64,000 nucleotides of DNA from the NCBI GenBank assembly GCA_030867875.1, contig JAOWCC010000917.1:372001-436000 (forward strand), written 5' to 3'. Both the position numbers and the translations under genes were made by a program. Below, in pieces: positions 20,185-32,421 of the stretch (position 1 is the first letter of the stretch; each line of letters begins with the position of its first letter). The notes below the pieces were generated by a model. It saw nothing but the letters and a program-made list of their open reading frames with translations, made no database searches and had not been told where the DNA came from. This stretch comes from Actinernus sp. WN-2022 (Eukaryota; Cnidaria; Anthozoa; Actiniaria; Actinernidae).

Positions 20185-21296
20185 AATGGCAAAATCTTAC
20201 CACTCTCGAAGCACTTCATTAGTTCCTGGCGCTGTCTTTATAAAATAACAATCCATGGATGATAGTGAAATCTTACCACTCTCAAAGCACTTCATTAGTT
20301 CCTGGCGCTGTCTTTATGAAATAACAATCCATGGATGATAGTGAAATCTTACCACTCTCAAAGCACTTCATTAGTTCCTGGCGCTGTCTTTATGAAATAA
20401 CAATCCATGGATGATAGTGAAATCTTACCACTGTCAAAGCACTTCATTAGTTCATGGTGCTGCCTTTATAAAATAATAATTCATGGTGATAGTGAAATCT
20501 CACCACTCTCAAAGCACTTCATTAGTTCCTGGCCCCGGGTGGGGGGGGGGGGGGGAGGGGGGGGGGGGGAGGGGGGGGGGTGGTACTCCTGTTTGTGACG
20601 TATTATCTATGTGCCGCCCGGGTGGGTCAGGGTTTTGAGCTCAGTTTGGGCAGGTAGGGTCAAGGTTTTGACCTGATTTGGGCAGATCAGGGTCAGGATT
20701 GGAGTATAATTTGGGTGCAGTCACGGTCGGGGTTCAGTATTTTTTAGGCAGTTAGGGTTCAGATTTTTTTAGCTACTATGTCGAAAAAAATAAATTCTTT
20801 TGCCGCATTTCGATCGCCTGTCACATGCAAGCACTGAGGTTCCCTTACATTGTGACGCCGCTAATTCGTACTTCAGTACTTATCTATGTACTCCATCTGC
20901 TGATTTGTTTACCCAATACCACGTCCCGACTTGAAATGTTCCGTATTTTGCATGCAATCCCGGTACGCGGAATACCGGCCGGGATATATATCCGACCGTG
21001 TTTTGAAAACAATTTAAAGAAGGGGCAATAAGGTTTTTTTTCCCTAAAAAGGGGGCAATCAGGGTTTTGGAGCTCGGATTGGGTCAAACAGGGTCAGGGT
21101 TCGAGTCTCTTGGCCTCACATACATACCCATTTTTCATGTAAGTATCCCCCCCCCCTCCCCCCCGGGTTCCTGGCGCTGTCTTTATAAAATAACAATCCA
21201 TGGATGATAGTGAAATCTTACCACTCTCAAAGCACTTCATTAGTTCCTGGCGCTGCCTTTATAAAATAACAATATCCATGGACGATAGTGAAATCT
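20185..21296. repeat. Tandem array, 76-bp unit, about seven copies, split by an hAT-like insertion
   Basis: The TTC(C/A)TGG anchor occurs at 20223, 20299, 20375, 20451 and 20526, then at 21168 and 21244 after the insertion at 20534-21167: spacing 76, 76, 76, 75 and 76. Each unit contains ATCCATGGAT (a perfect 10-bp palindrome) or a close variant. Read on the minus strand, each has GAGAGTGGTAAGA, which resembles a splice donor. Confidence 0.9.
20534..21167. mobile_element. hAT-like non-autonomous element with CCCGGG ends and 8-bp target duplication
   Basis: 634 bp, starting CCCGGGTGGGGGG and ending CCCCCCGGG, flanked by TTCCTGGC (20526-20533 and 21168-21175). The interior has GGGTCAGGGTTTTGAGCTC-type repeats and no transposase. 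The 8-bp duplication fits the hAT superfamily. Similar internal sequence occurs at 34490-35065. Confidence 0.85.
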
Positions 21297-22619
21297 TGGC
21301 TTTACTTATCAAAATCCTTTTTGATCTTTAGAGTGATCGTCGTTGTATGTTCCCGACAGAAGAAATTCCAAAACTTCATTCAATCTGTGCAAGCCATGAT
21401 GAAAATAATATAAATTCCAATAACAGCTATAGACTGACATGCACCAGTTTTATACTTACGCGCGAACAAATAAATGTCTATGATAGGTCAGATCTTCTCC
21501 TTTGTGTATGAAAAGCTATTCAAATCAAAGACAATTACAATTAAGCCTTTTGAAATCGGATTTTTGGCGGAAAAATAGTGAGGCTAACTCAATGACAATG
21601 TCAAATGGCTAAAAGATAATGGCTTCCATTAACACAATCGAGCAGCCAGTAACTCAAAGTAGCTCCTAGTACCTTGCGCGCTAAACAACACTTCCAAATA
21701 ACGTGTTTACTGGTATTCGAAAGCAACACATTAAGAGCACTTAATTTCTAATAAGAGCATTTCAGAGAAATCGAACTGCGTCGCTAATTAAGATTCACGA
21801 CTTTCTTGAATTGAACCAGTTACAATAAGTTATTTACGGCAAAACGGTAGACTAACAATGCAGCTCAGGTAGACGACATAATATTTTTGTTGCGCTAATT
21901 TCGAGATCTAATTGTCAACTTGGCGAAAACGCTGCTTTAATTCTCATTTGCAGAGAACGATCTTCAGGCAAGTAAGAAGAACACAATCCACGGGGGACCA
22001 AATCCCCTAGGACACCGGATTGCGTAAGTACCATGCCCACCCATCCATCCTCTTTGTATAAGTATTTAACTGATTCAATTTAAGTTCTCTGATACTACAG
22101 GCTAAATATAGAGACCATAACCTCGAGCGATGGTTTAGATGTTCCAGATTTGAACATTGGGCAAAGGATTGTGGTGCCGCAGCAAAACATTTTTTCTCGT
22201 TTCTCGCTCGTTTGCTCACTTCAATTCTCAACTGATTCCTCGACGATGTTTACTCGTTTAACCAGGCCTTAATAGTTGTGGCTTCGATCTAACGTCTGGA
22301 AATTGCACTTAAAATTCCTCGGCTGGTAAAATCAAAATCAGGAAAGATCACTGATAGTTTGAAAGATTTGCGTGATAGTTTTCAAGTAAAAAGAATTGGC
22401 TTGAGTACTGATTCGTAACGGGATCTCTGATATCCTAAAGTCATATTCCTATACTTGTCATTCATATCTTCAGCAAACCGCGGAAAAAATACTTGATCAT
22501 GATCCGGTCTACCTCAACGGCATATTTGTTTACGACGAGTTCAGGATATGTCAACCACTTGGTTTTATCAACTAAGTACGGGAAGTGAAGCTGATGCATG
22601 GAGCGAGCTGATAAAAAAT
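21297..22619. other. Non-coding stretch
   Basis: No gene, RNA or repeat that I can support. Confidence 0.5.
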
Positions 22620-22855
22620 CACGCAGTTATATAAAAAAGTATAAGTTTTATATAAATATCAGAAGTTTTATAATAGGAGATGCTTGATATGTTATGGCAG
22701 CTTTACCGATAAATAGCGACAAGTTAAATAAAATTCTCAACAAGTACAGTATGTGCAGGAGTTTTAAATATGTGAAAGAAAGTTGAATATCATATAATAA
22801 GTAAAATATGTTATATATTTATAAACGAATTATTTTTGACACAAACCGGTCAGCA
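22620..22855 (-). repeat. Dispersed AT-rich repeat, minus orientation
   Basis: Inverted copy of 16351-16620, ending TTTTTGACACAAACCGGT. Confidence 0.75.
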
Positions 22856-23189
22856 TTATTTCAAGAGCTGTTCGTACATGAGAATTCAGAAGATCGTCGC
22901 AACCATTATAGTACCTCTTTGGCCTTCTGCGGCATTTTGGGCATTGCTTACTCGCACATTTGGGCAACACATTAAGGTTACGTAGTATAAGACGCAAGAC
23001 TAGCACTCAATTGGGACGAGTTCGGACATAATTACGGGGAAGCCGGTTGTCGCCTTTAGACTAGAGTTCTATTAAGCGTTCACACTGGGTAAGTATATTA
23101 CAGCGGGTTAATTGTAATGGAAGATCTCGAGAGTTTTAAAATAATTAACCCCTTAGAAATTGTGTACAGTTTGTGAAGCCCTGTTAGAT
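22856..23189. other. Non-coding stretch
   Basis: Nothing recognised. Confidence 0.5.
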
Positions 23190-26100
23190 ACTAAATCTTG
23201 CTTTCGTGTTCTAGTTGAGAAACAGAGTGTACAGAATCAGTTTTTGTGATCGGCGTTTCAGAATTCAGCAAGCAGACATCAAAGTAAAAAAACATGAAAC
23301 CTTTTTACCACTGATCTAAATAACATTATCATGCCATACTTGATTGCTTTTTTGTTGTGTTTGGTGTCATTTTCTCGAATACAATCTTCAACTTCGGCTT
23401 CGCTCATTCATTCATCTATGTTTGTTTTTACCAAACTATCATGAGGTGATATACTAGTAGTAGGGAACCAATCAGAGAGGTCGATAGCTCACGTCCAGTG
23501 GATGTGTGTATTAAATATTTCTTTACATTCCTCTTTTACTTGACTATAAAACTAACCTCTTGCCATGGAATCGGCTAACTTGCTGAACGTTCTACTTCAC
23601 GTCCCACTTCACAAACATCTTTTTAGGACGACCAGACTCTCAATCGCCACTGAACAGCATGCCACACGCAAGATAAGTTAGCCTTTCATCTTCTAGTCTC
23701 TCATGTGATAACTAATGTGGTATTTTCAGTAGAGTAGGCTTTTACCAAACTTCCAACAAACTGCTCAAAGTATTCAAAGTACTCAGACTACCGATGTTTC
23801 TGCAACTTTGCAGAAGTTTATCATAGTTTCGTTGACCCGTAAAAAAAACCAAGCACACCCAAAATAATTAGGGCAAGTTTCACTGGGGAGGGGAGGATGG
23901 GGAACAAATTGTTGGGACTATCTTTGTGTTATAGGCTTTGGTTCCTACAATTCGCCAAGTTTTGTTAATGGCAGATATAAACAAGGCAGAAACACTAGCA
24001 CCGGGGGTAGAGTATAATAGCGAATCCGCTAGTTAAGTTAAATTGCCAAATCAGTTACCCAACAGGTCCTCCCTGCAGTCTCGCTCCACCAAAAACCGCT
24101 ACAAAACAGCAACAGCAGGGAGCCTCTGCATGCTGACATCCCACGCCATCTAAAGCCGCAGCGTTGACGAGGCAAACTGGATTACACAGGTTTGAAACAC
24201 AGGTTTGACAGGAGCGTTCAGTGCAAAAATACATAATTACGTTTGATTATGATTGATAACTGACTCCCAGGTCTGGCTCTGCTCGCTTCCCATGGCTTTT
24301 AGCATATCTTAACAATATTTCGGTTGATATATAGAAACCAAGTGTTTGACATTTTTATGCTCGTCGTAAACTGAAACATAGCGTCGAGGTAGCCCAAGTA
24401 ATCATGCTTTTTTCGTGGGTCACTGAAGACAGGAGTGACAAGTACAAGTGTAGGGAATATAGAGACCCCGTTACGAATTGCCTCAAGCCAAATACCGCAA
24501 TTGTGAAGCAAAACTGCTGGAAGCCAGTTTGAAAATTTAGCTACGCCCGCTGACGGAAAATTAAGCCAGAGCCTGTTTTCCCTATCACGCGATAACCGTC
24601 ATTGTTTTGATGAAAGCCACCAAAAATAAAACTGAAAACAATATTTAAGTCGCCAACATATACCAACCCCTGGCCGACTGACCCTGTGTTGTCGGGCGGA
24701 CTATGAAGCCGATCTTAATACATGAATTGAGCCGGCTCAGTTTTGAAGATTTCATTGGTAAATTAAAACGTTGAAGCCAGGCTGGAGAACGAAGTACTAA
24801 ATTATGTCACGAACTTGCTTTCGTGCATGTTTTGAGAAACAAAGTGTATACAAAATAGTTCTCTGATCGGCGTTTCTGAAACCAGTTCGCCGTTAATTCC
24901 GACATTTTGATTGAGGTGTAAACATGGTGTTTGTATGGGAATCGGCCGATGCCAAATAATTTCCTAAAAATCGAATTTCTGAAATATTCAGTCTGCAGAC
25001 TTAATATACCAGGTAAAAGATTAACTGATTAAAATTTGAGGGATGTAGCTGTGCTGGGAAGCGTGTAGTTCATGTGTTTTCAGTTTTCTATACATTTGTC
25101 TGTAAGAACGAGTCCGGCAGAGTTCGCGTTTTAATTGTGGCTCCCGATGCGAGATGGCTGTTATTCGCAGCCGCTACTTCGCTCAGTCGTTCACTCATAT
25201 TTGTTTTTACCAAATTTTCTCTACTAGTAGAATATGAGGTGATATACTTAGTAGTCTAAGGGATCGATAGCTCATATCCAGTGGATGTGTGTAGTAAATA
25301 TTTCTTAACTTTCCTCTTTTACTTGACTATAAAACTAAAAAAGCTTACCTCTTGCGATGGAATCAGCTAGTTAACTTGCTGAACATCCATAGTATAGTTC
25401 TACTCAGTCGCCAATAACAACAGCTTACAGCAGGCCACACGCAAGATAAGTCAACCCTACATCTTCTCAGTCTCTAATGTGATGACGGATGTCCAACAAA
25501 CTGGACAAGCACTCTGTCTACCGATGTTTCTGCAACTTTGCAGAAGTTTATCGAAGTTTCCTTGACATGTAAAGCAACGCAAGAACACCTAAAAAATATC
25601 GCTGGGGAGGGAAGAGCGGGTAATGAATTGTCGAGGACTAATGTACTATAATATATGGCCTTAGTTCTTCCTACAATTCGCCTTTTTGTCAATTGGCAGA
25701 TATAAATATAAGCAAAAATGCTAGTGGGGCAGGGTAAAGTGACGAATCAAATCCAAGGAAGTGGTAGTTAAGTGAAATTTTACAGCCAAGTCAGTTACTC
25801 AACAGGTCCTCCCTGACAAAACTGATAGAAAACAACAACAACAGCGAGCCACTGATGACGCGCCAAACTGAACTAGACAGGTGCACCACAGGTGACCCAA
25901 GCTCTGTAAGTGGCAATACTTACTAGCATTGGAATGGATTTTTTTAGTCTTGGATTTTCAAAACTAATATTAAATAAAAAGCGACAATGTTTATTTGCCA
26001 TGGGCTAAGTGTGTTTGTAATTTCATCGTTTCGGGGCGAGTTTTTACTGCAGCAGTTCTGTACACTGTACTGTATAGAACGGAAAGGTAAGAGCACAGGC

Positions 26101-26680
26101 AGCCCAAGTTCTGTACCTGGGCTTTACCTGTAAAAACCCAAAATATTAAGGCAAATGTCGCTGGGGAGGGGAGGGTGGGGAACGAATTGTCGGGACTAGT
26201 GCCCTATTATATAGGCATTGATTCCTACAATTCGCCTTTGTTGTTAATGACAGATATAAACATAAGCAGAAACACTAGCTGGGTAGGGTATAATAGCGAA
26301 TCCGCTAGTTAAGTTAAATTGCCAAATCAGTTACTCAACAGGTCCTCCCTGCAGTCTCGCTCCACCAAAAACCCTGCTGACATCCCACGCCATCTCTGAA
26401 CTTGCTGCAGCGTTGACGAGGTAAACTAGACAACACAGGTTTGAAAAACAGGTTTGACAGGAGCGCTCAGTGCAAACATACATAATTACGTTTGATTATG
26501 AATGATGACAGAGTCCCGGGTCTGGCTCCTTCGCTTTAAACGTCAGCTGCTACTCGCTTTCCACGGCACGGGTTAGCGTACCATTAAATAGGAGTTAAAA
26601 TAGCTCTTACTTAATTACCGTCGTAAACAGACATAGCGTCAAGGTAAATCAAGTGACAAGTGTATGGAATATCAGAGACT
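23190..26680 (+). repeat. Segment present in three diverged direct copies
   Basis: Copy A (about 23190-24480), copy B (about 24795-25890) and copy C (about 26140-26680, partial) share ordered blocks. Examples are GATCGGCGTTTC, CCAGTGGATGTGTGTA, CTTTTACTTGACTATAAAAC, GCAACTTTGCAGAAGTTTAT, CAACAGGTCCTCCCTG and CATAATTACGTTTGATTATGA. Copy B has gained a foldback arm (24905-25110). No ORF is conserved across the copies, so this looks like duplicated non-coding or promoter-like DNA. Confidence 0.8.
24905..25110 (+). repeat. Single arm of the GATGCCAAATAATTTCC foldback family
   Basis: Matches the left arm of the palindrome at 62766-63152 (GCCAAATAATTTCC, CCAGGTAAAAGATTAACTGA, GAGGGATGTAGCTGTG). 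Confidence 0.8.
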
Positions 26681-27194
26681 CCTCCAAAACTAAATCCATC
26701 TCACTTTTTAATCCTGGAAATCTATTATTACACACACCTTACCCAATATAAAACTCTAATAACGCTAAGAACAAGGTGCATGCAGAAAAATACAGGATTA
26801 CCGTAAAATATGTTCTGGACCATTTCTAGCCTTTACGCGAGTCTTTAGTTCAATGGACATGGGGGAGGGGGTGCCTGGCTCAAGATTGCATTTTCCATGC
26901 ACACAAAGTTTTGTTATCTTGAAAACTCAATCCACTACTTAGACATACAATAGCACAACTAGGGCATGGACAGTGGTGTACTAACGAGTCAGTGGTGCTA
27001 ATTATGGTAAGATTAGCTAATTAACTGTTAGAGATCATTAGTATATAATTAAGAGACAGTCTAAAGGCGTATCAGAAAGAGCAAAAAGTTACTTTCTTAA
27101 CATTTAGTTATCACCAGAAAAAGAGGAACGTTTATGTTAAATGTAGAAATTAGTTAAATGTATCTATCCCACAGACCATTTCTCTTATTGTCTG
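26681..27194. other. Non-coding stretch
   Basis: No gene recognised between the triplicated segment and the gypsy LTR. Confidence 0.5.
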
Positions 27195-27817
27195 TGTAGC
27201 GTACCGAGGATATACAATAACTTCAATCAAAGGCTTCCAGATAGAACTGAACTTTATTTCTCCTTGTGTACACTTTCTAATCAATCTAAACGCCTACATT
27301 TCCGGAGGCGCATAGCTCGAGGCTTAGTCATAGCTTACAATATTACAGGTCAGGTAGCGATAACATAGAACTAATAAAATTATGATAACAAGATTATACA
27401 GGTCACGTATCGATGACAGCAGGGCCGTAGCATGCCCTGAAAAACTGGGGGGGCACAAAGTCATTTCGCAACACGTGATCACCAAAACATATTTAATTTC
27501 ATAGATAATCCTTATTTAAAGTTATATGTACTCTGATGGCATTCCTATAGTAGGGTCAACGAGCCTATGGCAATTATTTTTTTAAAGCGAGTTGACTAGT
27601 CTCGCGTTGGTGGCTCAAGCGAGTTTCGGCTATGGCTGGAGACACGCCGTTTTACAGCGTTCGACAAACAAATCCTCTGGGTTTCCGAGGGGGCCAGGTA
27701 CCTGATAAAAAAAAATTGGGGGGGAAACATTTGGGGGGGCACGGAAGGGCGCTACGGCCATGTGACATAGAACTAAGTTATGATAACAAGATTATACTAA
27801 TACTTGCGGTCATTACA
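27195..27817 (-). repeat. 3' LTR of the gypsy element, enlarged by duplication and a MITE
   Basis: Begins and ends as TGTAGCG...TTACA on the plus strand, like 32422-32642, but is about 400 bp longer. The extra length is a ~65-bp internal duplication (GATAACATAGAACTAATAAA...) and an insertion at about 27423-27767. Confidence 0.9.
27423..27767. mobile_element. MITE in the 3' LTR
   Basis: Ends CAGGGCCGTAGC and GCTACGGCCATG form terminal inverted repeats, with GGGGGGGCAC runs just inside both. The flanks TGACAG and TGACATAG look like a degraded 8-bp duplication, which would fit hAT. The other LTR reads straight through GATGACATAGAAC, which confirms an insertion. Confidence 0.75.
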
Positions 27818-27852
27818 CCATTCCTCCCCTTATTGTTCTCGTTCCGAGAACT

Positions 27853-30800
27853 CTAGCGGTCGTCATAACCGTAGCGGACTGGTGGACGTGTATTTTGCCT
27901 TAGCCTCGCAGGCCTTTCCCTAGGGGCGTTGCCGGCCTCAGCGGGATCTCGATTCGGAACGCAATGTAGAAACTGGAAACCGTCAACCTCCCTGGCAGGA
28001 CAGACCACCTCCCCCTGTCGAAAAGGAATGTAGCTTGTAGTTTGTAGTTTGAGACGGTTGTGATGTACAATACTTTCTTTGCCACCCCTTGACCTAATCT
28101 TATAGTCGACCCCCCTGCGATCCACTACCTCATAGAATCCCTCCCAGTTGCTACCGAACTTCCACCCTTTCGGCCTCTTGAGCATGACCGACTGTTCTGG
28201 AAAAAACGGTCGCCAGGGGTTTGCCCTTTGGTTTGTCTCGTTCTGTTCCTCTCTTTTGCCTATGTATTTCTCTAGATTTTCTTTAGCGGCCTTTCTTTAA
28301 AGACAGATCGCATGGACTGTAAGTACTCGCTGTGTGATGCTGGGTTTGATAGAGGCATGCCGACCTCCAACTCGAAGGGCAGGCGCGGAGGGCGGCCGAA
28401 TACTACCTCGTATGGAGATGTGTTATAGGCTGGTGGTATATGCGAAGACTGCACTATCAATCCATAAGTCCCAATCATCCCTGCGGCTGGAGACGAAAGA
28501 GGAGAGCATTTTTTTAAGTGTTCTATTTTGCCGTTCCGTTTGACCGTCGCATTGTGGATGATAGGCAGTTAGCGATTCCCATTGCATCCCAGATTTGGTG
28601 CATGAGAACGCTCTCAAAATTTCGCCCTTGATCTGAATGTAACACGGCCGGAGGTCCGAACCTGGAGAACACCCGGTTTACCTGTCCAGTAGTGGCGCGA
28701 CTGTACTAGCTTTCTGGTCTTTGGTAGGGAACGCCTCGCACCATTTGGTGCTCTGTTTTAATGCAATGATTTTGGACAGCTGCGGGTCGTTCTGCTGTGC
28801 GTCTTTGAGGTTAATTGTAGGGTTTAGCATTGTGGCGCACGAGTTATTAGTTGCGTCGGTCCTGGTTTGGATGGCCGGTTGCTGTTGCGTGCTGTTGTTT
28901 CCCGCAGTCGCGTCGCTATTGTCATTGTTGTGGTTGTTATGTTGTGGGGACGAACTCCGCTGTAGCGTGATAATGGCCTTACGACCACTTGACAAATTGA
29001 CCGTCCGTTTAGTGATTGTGTTACTAGGTTCGGAGTGTACAGTCGATTGCATTTGGTTAGTCATGGTGTCATGACTACTGGTGCTACAGACGGCAGCGTC
29101 GGCGGAGGGTGGTGTGAACCTGGATAAGGCGTCTACATTGTTGTGGAGCCGACCGGGCCTGTGTTCTACAGTAAATATGAATTCCTGTAGGTCCATGATC
29201 CAACGCGCGAGACGGCCTTTGGGCTCCATACTGTGTAACCAACGGAGAGCGTGATGATCTGTCACTACACGGAAATGACGTCCTAAGAGATACACTCTGA
29301 AATGTTGCCAAAAACAATGGCATAAGCCTCTTTTTCTGTGGCCGAACACTTCCTTTCTCTAGGCGATAGTAATTTAGAAGCGTAGCAGACCGCTCGTTCT
29401 GAACCATCGTCTTCGATTTGAGAGAGAATGGCCCCTACCCCGAGATCTGAGGCGTCCGTTTGGAGGATAAACTCGCGATACCACCTGGGCTAGCAAAGGA
29501 TGGGTGCAGAGCAGAGCAACGACTTTAATCGCTTGAAAGCATTTTCGCATTCATCCGTCCAATCAAACCGTGCACTCTTTTCTGTAAGCCGTACGAGGGG
29601 TGCCGAAATCAAGGCGTACCCAGGGATGTATTTGCGGTAATATCCCGTGAGCCCTAGTAGGCTCCTAACTTCCTTAACGGTTTTGAGGGATGGTAAATCG
29701 TTGACTGCGGATATTTTAGCCGGATCGGGCCGAATTCCTGATTGCGAGACTACGTGGCCTAAATAGTGGACTTCGCGAGCCGCGAATTTGCATTTTGACA
29801 ATCTAACTCGGAGGTTGTGTTCCCTGAGTCGGCCAAGAACGGTTTGAAGTCGGTTGCAGTGTTCAGTGAAGTCCCGACCGAAAACGATCACGTCATCTAG
29901 ATAACACAAACACGTTGTGTATGTTAATCCGGACAAAACAATTTCCATGATCTTCTGGAAAGTTTGGCTGGCCGTAGAGAGACCAAAAGGCATTCTATTA
30001 AATTCATACAGAGAATCATTTGTCACAAACGCGGTTTTGTGCTTATCCTCCTCGCAAACGTCGAGCTGCCAGTACCCTTGGCGCAAATCTAATGTTGAGA
30101 AATATGTCGAGTCTCCTAGAGATTCAAAGATGTCGTCTATTCTCGGAAGTGGGTGAGCGTGGCCCACTGTCAAGGCGTTGAGTTTTCTGAAGTCGATGCA
30201 AAAACGCAGTTCACCCGATTTTTTTAAAACGAGAATTATCGGGCTCCACCAGGCGCTGGTGCTGGGCCGAATTATGCCTTGTTCTAACATGTCTGTGATT
30301 TGTCTTCGTGCTTCCTCTCTGTGAGCGTAAGGTAGCCGCCTAGGTCGCTGTTTGATGGGTGCGCTGTTACCGGTGTCAATTGTGTGCGTATCGCTGTACA
30401 GTGCCCTAGACTTTCTTCGAAAACGTCTGAAAATTCGAATAAAAGTTTCAACACGCTTTCCTTATGGCTTTTAGGTAGTGATGGATCTAATCCCGGCTCG
30501 ACTTTTCCTTTAAAGGCGTCAAACGTTTCCTGACGGATAGCCGCCGAAATGTCGAAATTTGCTTCGGAAGTTTTTGAGCAAGACTACCAAAGGACAAAAT
30601 TCCCCCAACTTTCCCCCAGCTGCCAGTTCAATGTGGGTATCGGACACGTTCATAGCTCTTAAAAGCACGATTTTTTCGGTGTCGGGTGCAACAACAACAT
30701 GGGCGAGGTGAAGTCCCTCCCTTCCCTCGTGTAAATTGTCCCGGGGTGCGATAAAACCAAATGGGTGGTATTTTGCCCTCTACAATAATTTCCGATCTAG

Positions 30801-31060
30801 GTGGTATAATTATTGACCCTTGTAACGTCACAGCAGCGCAACTACCAAACGATGATTGATATAGTAGCCTTTCGGGATTGGCGCGTGGCTCTATGATCCC
30901 GGTACGCACGGACGTCATATCCGCTGCTATCGCATTACTACAAACAGGCGTCGTCCCGTGACGTCCGCATAACAGATAAACCCCTCCCACGTCTTGGCCA
31001 AGGGACAAGCCATTGCTTTGAATAAAATCCCAACCCAATACACATTCGTATGGAATGTTA
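27853..31060 (-). pseudogene. Gypsy pol remnant: protease C-terminus, RT, RNase H, integrase
   Basis: Reading from high to low coordinates: a protease tail (LGWDFI-like block near 31038); RT at 29490-30290 with LDLRQGYWQ and the catalytic YLDD (CYLDDVIVFG); then RNase H with LQTDASDLGVGAIL, a DHHALRWLHS block and the HRPGRLHNNVDALSR block. Integrase core pieces include LHSDQGRNFE and YHPQCDGQTER, in different frames. The integrase C-terminus (27853-28185) has the WEGFYEVVDR and VHHNRLKL patch. A stop lies after PILC near 29490. The NDPQLSKIIALKQ linker runs straight into KWCEAFPTKDQ, so the integrase zinc finger and the first catalytic Asp are deleted. Confidence 0.88.
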
Positions 31061-31140
31061 CTAATATACTAATTAAAAAATCGCCATTATATGAATGTTT
31101 GCGATGAATAAAATTAACACTCCCCTTAACTGTGCCTCAG

Positions 31141-31259
31141 GGCCGGGTTGTTCAAAGCCCGATTAGTGCTAATCCAGGGTTAATTTCCATGACAACCAAT
31201 AGGTTCTGTGCAGAGTTAATCCAGGATTAACACTAATCGGACTTTGAACAACATGGCCC
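31141..31259. mobile_element. 119-bp hairpin MITE in the protease region
   Basis: AGGGCCGGGTTGTTCAAAGC at the left pairs with the right end ...CTTTGAACAACATGGCCCT, and CGATTAGTGCTAATCCAGG pairs with its complement further in. It separates the DTGS part of the protease (31262-31572) from the downstream LGWDFI part. I could not identify a target duplication. Confidence 0.85.
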
Positions 31260-31261
31260 TG

Positions 31262-31572
31262 ATCTCTAAACTGTCTCCGGTGATGGAGGTACACTTCTGA
31301 TTGCGTGATTTATCCAATTGGTCAAAGTCAATAACACTACAAATGTCTGTATTTACAAACGATTTCATCGAACCTGTGTCCAGCAGCGCTCGAACACGGA
31401 CGCCCTCTATGAAACAGTCCACATACGGGTGGGTCACTACACTACTACTTACAAAGTCGGGATGATCGCGGCTCACACCATTAGCTGGACCATCCCTTAG
31501 TAGTTTAAAGAATTGTTCTGGTTGTTGGCGCAATTCCGGGCAATGTGACCATATCCCGAACAAAGATAGCAC
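31262..31572 (-). pseudogene. Gypsy aspartic protease, N-terminal part
   Basis: Contains ALLDTGSMKSFV, with the catalytic Asp in DTGS. The frame is cut downstream by the MITE at 31141-31259, so no full protease can be made. It follows the nucleocapsid part of gag with a frameshift. Confidence 0.85.
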
Positions 31573-32396
31573 TGTAAAGGGCTTTGTCCCAGAGGAGGCA
31601 GTGGTTGTGTCTGGCGTTCACCAGGGGCCGGTTGCTGGCGACATTGTCGCTGAGAATGGCCGCTACGACCACATGTCCAACAGTTGAATGCTCTTCCATT
31701 GGGCGGGCGCGAGGATTGGGCGGGCTGTTGTTGTTGCTCGGCGCTCTTCAAACCCTTTTCCAGGGCATCTTGCTTCGCAGCTATGGAGGCGACCATGCTT
31801 AGCAGTTCCTACATGTTGTCGGGTGCGGCGGGCTGTTTAGACGTAGTAGCCGCCATCGTTGTAGGAGCCCCAGCAAATGGCGCGCGGTAGTCTTCTATCA
31901 CTTGATATCGTTTGGCGAAGCCCACCATTTTCGCTATGTCCGGTGTCGGGTCGTGTTCCAAGAGTTTAAGCTTCATCGTGGTTGGTAGTCCCTTCATGAA
32001 CTGACGCGTGACTAAAGCAGTTTTCGCGTCCTGCACTAGCGTTGGCTCAGCTTTAGCCAACAGATTTTCTAGCTCCCAGCGGTACACCGAAGGGTTTTCC
32101 CCTGGCCTTAGGCATCTCGTCTCGAACTTAATATAGAGGTTTTCTCGGCGAGCGGCGGGGCAAAGAGCGTGTTTCAGTTCACTAACGGCATTTTTGTACG
32201 AGGCCCGCTTTGCCTCGGGAGTAGCGTAGAAGTGACTGGCTGCTCTGCAGGTCAAGAACGCGGGAAGCTTCAGAAGTCTGATGTCTGTCCCCTCGGCCTC
32301 TTTCCATCCATTGGCGGCGCAGCACACTTCAAACTGTCGAAGCCAAGCGTCAAAATCGCCGTCATCAAACTTCGGGGGAAAGATCGTCGTAGACAT
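31497..32396 (-). pseudogene. Gypsy gag with one in-frame stop
   Basis: The gag frame starts at 32396 (MSTTIFPPKFDDGDFDAWL, a typical gypsy matrix/capsid start) and runs 195 codons to a TAG at 31809-31811. It continues in the same frame for another 104 codons. That second part carries two CCHC zinc knuckles (CWTCGRSGHSQRQC and CYLCSGYGHIARNC), which bind the genomic RNA. The TAG is most simply a point mutation in an otherwise continuous gag. Confidence 0.88.
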
Positions 32397-32421
32397 TTTG
32401 TTTTACCGCTGCCACCAGTTT

